Source: Nitrospinaceae bacterium UBA7883
Lineage (GTDB): Bacteria > Nitrospinota_A > UBA7883
DNA length: 64,000 nt
Assembly (NCBI GenBank): GCA_002500605.1
Contig: DLRR01000021.1
Span: 186,001 to 250,000, forward strand
Direction of reading: 5' to 3'
Shown: positions 25,901 to 33,070 of the stretch, piece after piece
Layout: each line of letters starts with the position of its first letter
Position numbering within the stretch: the stretch's first letter is position 1
Notes under the pieces: generated by a model
Seen by the model: the letters and a program-made list of their open reading frames with translations, nothing else
Database searches by the model: none
Told to the model about the DNA's origin: nothing
Program-made: the position numbers and the translations under genes

Positions 25901-26652
25901 TTTGTGGCCTTTCGAAACTCATGTGAAAAGTTCTTGTCGTACAGCTTGGAGGTTGTTCCTCTGGCCCCAATGGCGTGACCAACCATTATCAGTGCGGTTT
26001 TCTTTATACCAGCTGAGACCGTCTTATTTGCTATGGTTGAAAGCGTTCCTTGTACAATAATCTGGTCTGGCCAAGAGGCTTTATACACTACAGCCACTGG
26101 GCAATCTGCACCGTAGTAAGGAATCAAAGTATCAGGCACCTCCTTTATCTTATGAGTAGATAGAAAGATGCAAAGAGTGGCCTGATTTTGTGCCATCTTT
26201 TCCAGTTCTTGTCCTTCTGGCATGGGGGTTCGACCAGATGTTCTCGTCAGCACTACTGCTTGGGAAATTTCCGGCATGGTAAGCTCTGTTTTCAACGCAG
26301 CTGCCGCTGCTTGGAAAGAACTGACGCCTGGCACTACATCGTACTCTACTCCCATCTCCTCAAGCCCTTCCATCTGCTCATTGATGGCACCATAAAGGGA
26401 AGGGTCGCCAGTGTGAACACGGGCTACATCCTCATCAATTTCCTTGGCCTCTTTGTAGACTGCTATAACTTCGTCTAGTGTCATCGAAGCTGAATCCAGA
26501 ATCCGTGCTTCTTTGGGCAAATATTTTAAAATATCTGGGTTAACTAGTGATCCGGCGTAAATACAGATTTTTGAACGCTCCAATATTTTTACCGCTCTGA
26601 CAGTTATCAGATCTGGATCACCTGGTCCCGCACCTATAAAATAAACTTTCAT
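25897..26652 (-). CDS. cbiF: Cobalt-precorrin-4 C11-methyltransferase
   Basis: This 251-residue SAM-dependent methylase adds the C11 methyl group. Signatures are the opening VYFIGAGPGDPDLITVRA, CIYAGSLVN, VHTGDPSLYGAINEQ and YDVVPGVSSFQAAAAAL, followed by the VVLTRTSGRTPMPE block specific to CbiF/CobM. The C-terminus SHEFR is also typical. It lies between cbiL and cbiG with 4-base overlaps, so expression is probably coupled. Confidence 0.96.
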   Translation of the reverse strand: MKVYFIGAGPGDPDLITVRAVKILERSKICIYAGSLVNPDILKYLPKEARILDSASMTLDEVIAVYKEAKEIDEDVARVHTGDPSLYGAINEQMEGLEEMGVEYDVVPGVSSFQAAAAALKTELTMPEISQAVVLTRTSGRTPMPEGQELEKMAQNQATLCIFLSTHKIKEVPDTLIPYYGADCPVAVVYKASWPDQIIVQGTLSTIANKTVSAGIKKTALIMVGHAIGARGTTSKLYDKNFSHEFRKATK

Positions 26653-27365
26653 TTTCCTGTATCCACTAAAATTACAGCTAAGTATGCGCCGTCACCAGTC
26701 TCTTCTCGCAAAGCTCTTAGGTCAGTAGAGATCTTCTCAGTCTCCAAGCCAGCATTAGCAACGAACACAGATTTATCGAGTAAGTCATATTTATCTAGAA
26801 TATCTAATATATTATGTAGCCTTGAACCGATTTTCATCAAAATAACAGTTCCCTCGTCTGTCACTGCCTGTTCCACCTTTGACATATCGTCTGAAGTTGG
26901 AACAATTGTGATCTTACGTTTACCAACGCCAACAGGGAAGTCAGTAAGTGAGGCCACTGCAGAAAAGGCTGCTACGCCAGGAACGGTCACCACTTTTACA
27001 TCTGGAATAATCTCTTTAAGCGACCTGAGCATATAAATGTATGTCGAATACAACAGGGAGTCGCCCAATGTTAGAAAAACAGCATCTTCACCATTAAGTA
27101 ACACTTCTGAAATAGTTTTAGCCGATGCATCCCACTTTTCTTTCAGTTTGGTTTTATCGGTAACCATTGGGAATACAAGCTCATGTATTCGGGAGTTTCC
27201 GTTGATAAATTGCTCCGCTATTTTACGTGCAAGACTCTCTGACTTTATCCGCGCTTTGGGCACAAATATATTTGGGCACTCACCAATAATGCGTGACCCT
27301 TTTACAGTAAGCAACTCGGGATCACCAGGCCCTACGCCTATCCCGTATAATGTTCCAACGCTCAT
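26649..27365 (-). CDS. cbiL: Cobalt-precorrin-2 C20-methyltransferase
   Basis: This 238-residue SAM-dependent methylase performs the first pathway-specific methylation, at C20. The opening GTLYGIGVGPGDPELLTVKG and IFVPKA are diagnostic for CbiL/CobI, followed by FLTLGDSLLYSTYIYM and VTVPGVAAFSAVA. Length is typical. With CbiX in the same operon, cobalt is presumed to be already inserted. It overlaps cbiF and cbiE by 4 bases each. Confidence 0.95.
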   Translation of the reverse strand: MSVGTLYGIGVGPGDPELLTVKGSRIIGECPNIFVPKARIKSESLARKIAEQFINGNSRIHELVFPMVTDKTKLKEKWDASAKTISEVLLNGEDAVFLTLGDSLLYSTYIYMLRSLKEIIPDVKVVTVPGVAAFSAVASLTDFPVGVGKRKITIVPTSDDMSKVEQAVTDEGTVILMKIGSRLHNILDILDKYDLLDKSVFVANAGLETEKISTDLRALREETGDGAYLAVILVDTGK

Positions 27366-27994
27366 TTGTGAATCTCCTTTATCACAATAAATATGGATAG
27401 AGAGGCCGACTTGTATTCGTTTAGGCCATCCTCCGTAATTTCAGTTACACTCTCTTCTGGCAACGTCAGGTTTTCGAGAACGTAAATTCGTCGATTACCG
27501 TTCATACAACCTAGAAGTTTTCTAACCCATTTGATAGATTCATCTCTGCCGCCCAAGATAGCCACTTTGTCTTCTTTTGCATATTCCTCCAAGTCTCCCT
27601 CTGGATCTTGCTTATGGGCTGAAATTATCCTAGCTCCGGCCCATGATGTAGCTATGGCGGCAAATGCGGCTTGTATAGAGCTTACTCCAGGTACAATCTC
27701 GCAATTGTCATGACCAAACTTTTCTATTACCTTTTGCGCAAGGGAAAACATTCCTGGGTCACCACTAACCAGAACGGCCACCGAACCGCTATCAAACCGT
27801 TTTTCTATTTCTAAGACAGCTAGGTTCGTGTCGGCGCCAACGTTCACATGCTCAGCCGAACCGGTCCCAAACACCTCCAGCAGTCTTTTTGATCCAATAA
27901 GATACCTGGCTCCTTCAATTGCATTTTTGGCTGCCAAGGTAATCATATCCGGGGCACCTGGTCCGCACCCCACAATTGTTATTGGTTTTTCCAT
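27362..27994 (-). CDS. cbiE: Cobalt-precorrin-7 C5-methyltransferase, CbiE only
   Basis: This is a 210-residue SAM methylase of the CbiE family. It opens ITIVGCGPGAPDMIT, then VLVSGDPGMFSLAQKV, IVPGVSSIQAAFAAI and a C-terminal VLENLTLPEESVTE. In many genomes CbiE is fused to, or sits beside, the C15-methylating decarboxylase CbiT. Here the protein ends after CbiE, and no cbiT lies on either side or elsewhere in the window. It overlaps cbiD by 16 bases and cbiL by 4. Confidence 0.93.
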   Translation of the reverse strand: MEKPITIVGCGPGAPDMITLAAKNAIEGARYLIGSKRLLEVFGTGSAEHVNVGADTNLAVLEIEKRFDSGSVAVLVSGDPGMFSLAQKVIEKFGHDNCEIVPGVSSIQAAFAAIATSWAGARIISAHKQDPEGDLEEYAKEDKVAILGGRDESIKWVRKLLGCMNGNRRIYVLENLTLPEESVTEITEDGLNEYKSASLSIFIVIKEIHK

Positions 27995-29043
27995 TTAGTC
28001 AAATCATCATGATGGCCAATGATTTCATTTTTCATATTTATCAAGGCGCATGAGATTTCAAATTTACCATCAACCCTTTTGGAAGCGGCCTCCGTAACCC
28101 CCATGGCTAGTTTTTGTGCTAGCTTGGTAATAGATTTTGGTGAAATGGTTGTAAAAATTTCCTCCGCCGTGTTTGCATCTTCTGGTGCTTTTATTCCTGT
28201 TTTTTTAGCCAGTGCTAATATTATTGGCACCGCACTGGGGCTTTTCGATGAGTGCGTATCGAAATATCCAGTGGTTAATTTGGCTAGTTTCCCGGGATGT
28301 CCTAAAATAAGAGCGGAATCAATGTCTTTATCCTTCGCGTAGTCCAGCATCTCACCCCATTCATTGCTAACTTCCACAACCCGGTCCTTGCCGACTCCCA
28401 ACTCTTGCAGCGCTGTTTTTGTGCCAATATTGCCACCGGTAAAAATTAGGTTACGCTCCCCTGTAGCCAGCAAAACATCCAATGAGCAGCGCAAGGTAGC
28501 GATAATTGCCGAATGACTGTATGGTCTAACAATACCCGTAGTCCCCAGTATAGATAGGCCGCCTTCAACGCCAAGTCGGGGGTTGAAGGTTTTTTCTGCT
28601 ACTTTCTCTCCACCAGGTATGGATATAGTAATACGAACAGACCGCTTTGTAACCTCCTTAACCGCCGTAGTAATCATCTCTCTCGGCGCTGGATTTATGG
28701 CTGGTTCGCCAGGGGGAATCTGCAACCCTCTGCGGGTTACTGTACCAACACCTTCACCCGCATTGAATATTATATCACCTTGGTCATCGGCCCAATCTGC
28801 AGTTACGACCACTTCCATTCCATTCGTAACATCTGGGTCGTCGCCTGAATCTTTTATAACAGTAGCAGTGGCAGAGTTTTCTGAAATAGCAGCCTTCTTT
28901 ACCGGTATCATCCTTCTGGACCCATCTGGCATGGGTATTTCAACTTCCCCATTAATCTTGTCGCCGCACATCAGGCTTAAAGCAGCCTTGGCTGCGGCTG
29001 CGGCACAGGTTCCTGTGGTTATTCCTTGACGTAATTTTTCCAT
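27979..29043 (-). CDS. cbiD: Cobalt-precorrin-5B C1-methyltransferase
   Basis: This 354-residue CbiD is found only in the anaerobic (early cobalt) pathway and methylates C1. It has the diagnostic opening LRQGITTGTCAAAAAKAAL at about residues 4-22. FNPRLGVEGGLSILGTTGIV and the GHPGKLAKLTTGYFDTHSS segment are also CbiD-specific. Its presence, together with CbiG and CbiX, identifies the route as cobalt-early. It starts 6 bases after the cbiX stop. Confidence 0.96.
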   Translation of the reverse strand: MEKLRQGITTGTCAAAAAKAALSLMCGDKINGEVEIPMPDGSRRMIPVKKAAISENSATATVIKDSGDDPDVTNGMEVVVTADWADDQGDIIFNAGEGVGTVTRRGLQIPPGEPAINPAPREMITTAVKEVTKRSVRITISIPGGEKVAEKTFNPRLGVEGGLSILGTTGIVRPYSHSAIIATLRCSLDVLLATGERNLIFTGGNIGTKTALQELGVGKDRVVEVSNEWGEMLDYAKDKDIDSALILGHPGKLAKLTTGYFDTHSSKSPSAVPIILALAKKTGIKAPEDANTAEEIFTTISPKSITKLAQKLAMGVTEAASKRVDGKFEISCALINMKNEIIGHHDDLTKWKNQ

Positions 29044-29049
29044 TAATAG

Positions 29050-29589
29050 TCAATCCGAGGTTACACCATGATGGTTATTTTTTACCCCGCATGAGTTGCG
29101 ATAATGTTCCGCTTCTTCTATCGACATATGCACTACATCTTGCTGCCCATCTGGTATTGGGTAGTCGTTGCGGCTTTTGATATTGACTTCTCTAATATCC
29201 TCCCATTCCCAAGATTCTTTTATTCTTTTTTCCACTAGCGTAACCGTCGATTCATCGAACCCAAGGGTTTTCCCAAATATAAAGTTGACTCCTGGGTATT
29301 TCTTCGCCTCTTCTCTAACCATGGTTGGTAGATCAACAATAATGTGCAGGCCAACATGTAAGAAGTAAGGAATAATTATAACTTTTTTGGCGCCCATTTC
29401 TGCGCTTTTACTCATCGCATCAGGCAGACGTGGCCCAAGACGTTCCATGTAGCTAATTTCGACAAAGTCGTACAGTTGAGCGTTACGTTCCAACAGCATC
29501 GAGGCTATACGCTCCATTGCCGCAGATGCACCAGGAACCCGGCTTCCATGACCAATTAAAATTATGCCTGTATTTGTATTATTGCTCAC
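29050..29589 (-). CDS. cbiX: Sirohydrochlorin cobaltochelatase, small type
   Basis: This 179-residue class II chelatase inserts cobalt into sirohydrochlorin, the entry step of the anaerobic route. The active-site His is in IILIGHGSRVPGA, the conserved Glu region is FVEISYMERLGP, and a second His is in PYFLHVGLHI. It is a single chelatase domain with a C-terminal tail of about 60 residues ending in KNNHHG, a possible metal-binding His pair. It overlaps cbiC by 11 bases. Confidence 0.9.
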   Translation of the reverse strand: MSNNTNTGIILIGHGSRVPGASAAMERIASMLLERNAQLYDFVEISYMERLGPRLPDAMSKSAEMGAKKVIIIPYFLHVGLHIIVDLPTMVREEAKKYPGVNFIFGKTLGFDESTVTLVEKRIKESWEWEDIREVNIKSRNDYPIPDGQQDVVHMSIEEAEHYRNSCGVKNNHHGVTSD

Positions 29590-30280
29590 TGTTTTTTTTC
29601 CTTTCCACTGCTATTGCGCACAATGAATGAATTGTGGACACAGCTATGGAACTGCCACCAAACCGACCGCTTATCCCGACGAAAGGGACTCCTAGCGACA
29701 TAAACTCATCCTTGCTTTCCACTACATTTACAAACCCAACAGGCATAGCAACAACAAGTGATGGTTTTACACCGTCTTCCAGTATCATTCTGCTTAACTC
29801 CATCAGGGCAACTGGTGAGTTGCCGAAGCAAAACATTCCACCATCGGCCAGTTTGTCCTTCGCTTTGCGAATGGCATGTAGAGATCTTGGCATACCAGAC
29901 TCTTTGGCTTCTGCTGCCACATCAGCATCTGCCACATGACAGTGGATCATATCTTTTGTATAACCAGGAAAAATAGACTTTAATCTGGCGGCTGAAATTC
30001 CAGCCTTCAGCATATTTGAGTCGACATAAATGTGTTTGCCACTGGAAAGAGCATTGGTCGCCGACTCCATTGCATCAGGCGACATTCTGGTATATTTCGC
30101 AAGCTCAAAGTTTGCTGTTGAATGGATCATTCGTCGAACGATGATCCATTCCTCTTCTGAAAAATTGTGGGCCGGGGCTTCGCGATCAATGGTCGCAAAG
30201 GATAGCTCTTCAATTTTTTCCGGTCTCATTGGCGAGTCATAAAAGCTTCTTGCAAGTGATTTCATCAATTTCTCCCGCAA
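29579..30280 (-). CDS. cbiC: Cobalt-precorrin-8 methylmutase
   Basis: This 233-residue enzyme moves the C11 methyl to C12, giving cobyrinate. The catalytic His lies in RRMIHSTANFEL about residue 52. DSNMLKAGIS, the FCFGNSPVAL block and MPVGFVNVVESK are all standard CbiC/CobH motifs. Length is slightly longer than the usual 210 because of about 20 extra N-terminal residues. It overlaps cbiA by 16 bases and cbiX by 11. Confidence 0.95.
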   Translation of the reverse strand: MREKLMKSLARSFYDSPMRPEKIEELSFATIDREAPAHNFSEEEWIIVRRMIHSTANFELAKYTRMSPDAMESATNALSSGKHIYVDSNMLKAGISAARLKSIFPGYTKDMIHCHVADADVAAEAKESGMPRSLHAIRKAKDKLADGGMFCFGNSPVALMELSRMILEDGVKPSLVVAMPVGFVNVVESKDEFMSLGVPFVGISGRFGGSSIAVSTIHSLCAIAVERKKNSEQ

Positions 30281-31662
30281 AGGGTGTTGGTAAAATTTGT
30301 AATTACGCTTGGCTTTGACGCCAGATGGGCATGTACATAACTAGCCACAGTGTTCTTATAGCAGTAGCCTTCTTTCTCCACCTTTCCTGTTCTAGCTCTG
30401 TTAAGGCTGTATATTGATCTCCAACCAGATTTACCTGATGGTGAATCTAATGTTGTTGAATAGTGAAACTTGTGGCCGCGGAATTTTGTTCCAGCGTCAC
30501 CAAAAATAGTTTTGTCCGTGGTTGTGGCTTCGTAATAACCGAGTGCTCTAAACCGTTCAGTCATCTTGGTCCATGTTGGCAACAAGCCCACTAATTCATG
30601 TCGATTGGCATCCAGGGTTTCCACACCTTTTGATAAATAAATAAGTCCACCACATTCAGCGTAAACTGGAGCGCCTGATTGAACAAAACTGGCTATTTGC
30701 TCTTTCATAGCATGATTTTCAGATAGTTCTCCAGCATATACTTCTGGGTAACCGCCGCAGATGTATAACCCGTCAATATTTGCAGGCAACACCTTGTCAT
30801 TTATCGGAGAAAATGTTGCTAGTTCGACCCCTGCATCCTGTAAAGCAGTCAAATTATCGTTATATACAAAATGAAAAGCATCGTCCCAAGCAAGTCCTAG
30901 CCTGACTTTTGGTTTATGTGATGTCTCGCCAAAGTATTTATTACTACTGCTAGGCAAAGGGGCATTGGCTGATTTGGCTAGATCAAACAGACCGTCAAGG
31001 TCTATATATTTTTCCATAGCTTCAGATAGCTGGTCTAAAACAACATCACTTAATAATTTTTTATTAGCTGACACCAAACCAAGGTGTCGGCTTGGAAGTT
31101 TGGGCAAGCTTTCCTTCGGGATTGAACCTATAAGAGGAGGCAGAGAACACGACGATAAGGCTTGGCTGAGTATCTGAGCATGTTTTTCCGAGCCGGCTTG
31201 ATTGGCCACTACACCGGCGATTAAGGTGTTTTTTTCAAGATCACAAAACCCTTTCACCATAGCGGCAATGGTTCTACCCATTCCTTTGGCATTTACAATC
31301 AGCACGGTAGGAGCGTTTAAAAGACTAGCTACTTCAGCTGTGCTACCCTTTGAACTGTCAGGGCTTGTGCCGTCAAACAGCCCCATCACGCCCTCAATAA
31401 TTGCCAGATCAAATCCTTCGGTGTGTTTTTTAAAGCTCTCTACAACATAGTCCGGTCCCATCATCCATGTGTCTAGGTTATAACATGTGTTACCTGAGGA
31501 AATTTTCAAGTATGTGGGATCGAGGAAATCAGGGCCAACCTTGAATGCCCGTGTTTTAATACCACGCTTAGTGTAAGCATGGATCAGACCAAGTGCGATA
31601 GAAGTTTTACCAACACCGCTTGACCCACCTCCAACTACAATCACAGGACAATTAGCCATCAT
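30265..31662 (-). CDS. cbiA: Cobyrinate a,c-diamide synthase
   Basis: This 465-residue enzyme uses glutamine and ATP to amidate the a and c side chains. The N-terminal dethiobiotin-synthetase-like ATP domain opens VIVVGGGSSGVGKTS. VGPDFLDPTYL and VIEGVMGLFDG follow, then a class I amidotransferase domain with the nucleophile in PVYAECGGLIYLS and a late RGHKFHYS. It is the first gene after riboswitch 2. ATGATG at 31662 gives two possible starts, and the stop of a 29-codon upstream frame overlaps it. Confidence 0.96.
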   Translation of the reverse strand: MMANCPVIVVGGGSSGVGKTSIALGLIHAYTKRGIKTRAFKVGPDFLDPTYLKISSGNTCYNLDTWMMGPDYVVESFKKHTEGFDLAIIEGVMGLFDGTSPDSSKGSTAEVASLLNAPTVLIVNAKGMGRTIAAMVKGFCDLEKNTLIAGVVANQAGSEKHAQILSQALSSCSLPPLIGSIPKESLPKLPSRHLGLVSANKKLLSDVVLDQLSEAMEKYIDLDGLFDLAKSANAPLPSSSNKYFGETSHKPKVRLGLAWDDAFHFVYNDNLTALQDAGVELATFSPINDKVLPANIDGLYICGGYPEVYAGELSENHAMKEQIASFVQSGAPVYAECGGLIYLSKGVETLDANRHELVGLLPTWTKMTERFRALGYYEATTTDKTIFGDAGTKFRGHKFHYSTTLDSPSGKSGWRSIYSLNRARTGKVEKEGYCYKNTVASYVHAHLASKPSVITNFTNTLCGRN

Positions 31663-31748
31663 CCTCTATCCTGCGTGTAATGGAATTTTGCATGGCCTTT
31701 AACAAAACCACACCGGCAATAAAAATAAACGGACAGACAATTATTCAT
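31659..31748 (-). CDS. Possible 29-residue upstream ORF in the cbiA leader
   Basis: This short minus-strand frame begins at ATG 31748, with AGGA eight bases upstream, and ends with TGA overlapping the cbiA ATG. It lies between riboswitch 2 and cbiA. The peptide has three Cys and two His (MNNCLSVYFYCRCGFVKGH at its start) and no known match. The stop/start overlap suggests translational coupling, but chance is equally possible. Confidence 0.25.
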   Translation of the reverse strand: MNNCLSVYFYCRCGFVKGHAKFHYTQDRG

Positions 31749-31800
31749 GTTCACAGTCCTAACCAAATCCTCGAGTTCAAACTGTTAATTGAAAAGCAAC

Positions 31801-31980
31801 AGGCAGGTCTTCTGGCTTGTGGATCATCCTACTAATTTGAGTCTTCCCGCACAGTTACTCACTACGCAGTGACAATAAATCAAATTCCGTACCCACTTAC
31901 AGCGGCGGGACCGCAGCCGAATTTCACGGCTTTCCCTTTCATCTCAAATTTGGCTATGGTATACCAAAACTCTGAGAACC
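31801..31980 (-). ncRNA. Cobalamin riboswitch 2, upstream of cbiA operon
   Basis: This minus-strand AdoCbl aptamer ends in the B12-box AGCCAGAAGACCTGCCT (31817-31801). The core GCGGTCCCGCCGCTGT is at 31914-31899, with GGGAAG and GTCACTGC elements between them and GGTTCTCAG at the 5' side. It precedes cbiA by 138 bases and should lower expression of the eleven-gene cbiA-to-cobO unit when cobalamin is high. Upstream, TTGACT (32020-32015) is a good -35, but the -10 at 17 bases is poor. Confidence 0.95.
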
Positions 31981-32110
31981 TGTACTGCCTCACACTCGCA
32001 TAATTATCATTTGCAGTCAAGCGCAAAAGTACATAGTAAAATTTGTCGATTATCTTTTTACTGGAAAAATTTAGGATGCTTTAATGTCATACCTTGTCCC
32101 TGGTTTTTGA

Positions 32111-33070
32111 CTAAATCAGGAATAAAGATAAGATTAATACTTTTATGGTGATCATTGTCATTAGGAATAAAACGGATGTGGCCAACATTAATTTTACTGC
32201 CAGTCCGATATGTCTAACAGAGAGAACATTGAAATTATCGCCCATATATGGTGCCTTTTTTTCTACCCCTTCATAAAAGTTGATACCGCCCAAACGGATC
32301 CCCATAGAACCGGCAAAAGCTGCTTCTGTCAGTCCAGAGTTCGGGCTGGCGTGCTTTTGACCATCCCGTCGTAACGTTTTCCATGCTCCAGAAGAGGTCA
32401 ACCCAAAAAGGGGTGACGTAATTACAACTGTGGCAGCAGTTATTCTGGCTGGTATGTAGTTTAGCAAGTCATCCAAGCGAGCCGGTGCCCATCCAAATTC
32501 AATATATTTTTTATTTTTGTATCCGAAAAGTGAATCCATTGTGTTTACTGATTTATAAATCGCGACCCCTATCGGACCGGCTAGTGCCGCGTAAAACAGA
32601 GGGGCGGTAACGCCATCAACCAAATTCTCCGCTACGCTCTCGACACACCCACGGATGATTTCGGTTTCGTCAAGATTTTTTGTGTCCCGTCCAACCAAAC
32701 GCCCTACCAACTGTCTGGATAATTTGACATCACCCGATTGAAGGGCCGTTTCAACCTGCTTTGCATGCTTGGATAGGTCATGGGTCGCGAAACAATAATA
32801 CATAATAGCTATTGAGACTAGTGCCTGGAGCCACCAGCCTGCAAGTGATGATACCCATAATATAGACCATGTAATAATCCCCACACCAAAGACTACCCCC
32901 GCAACGGTTATTGCACCAGCAAGACTACTAAATGGAATAAGTCTCCTGGTTGATCTTTCTAGGAACAATGCATATGTAGCAATCCGAGTTACCGGGTGGG
33001 TGTAGCTACGGGGGTCACCAATAAACAGGTCTACAATAAACGCAATTATAATTTGGATTTCTAAGATCAT
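32111..33070 (-). CDS. cbiB: Adenosylcobinamide-phosphate synthase
   Basis: This 319-residue integral membrane protein joins the aminopropanol linker to adenosylcobyric acid. The N-terminal FIVDLFIGDPRSYTHPVTRI is the family signature. Multiple hydrophobic helices follow, with GRDTKNLDETEIIRGCVESVAEN and YKNKKYIEFGWAPARLDDLLNY in the middle and a final transmembrane segment. Its length is typical of CbiB/CobD. It is the last gene of the riboswitch-3 unit and overlaps the preceding fusion gene by 4 bases. Confidence 0.95.
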   Translation of the reverse strand: MILEIQIIIAFIVDLFIGDPRSYTHPVTRIATYALFLERSTRRLIPFSSLAGAITVAGVVFGVGIITWSILWVSSLAGWWLQALVSIAIMYYCFATHDLSKHAKQVETALQSGDVKLSRQLVGRLVGRDTKNLDETEIIRGCVESVAENLVDGVTAPLFYAALAGPIGVAIYKSVNTMDSLFGYKNKKYIEFGWAPARLDDLLNYIPARITAATVVITSPLFGLTSSGAWKTLRRDGQKHASPNSGLTEAAFAGSMGIRLGGINFYEGVEKKAPYMGDNFNVLSVRHIGLAVKLMLATSVLFLMTMITIKVLILSLFLI

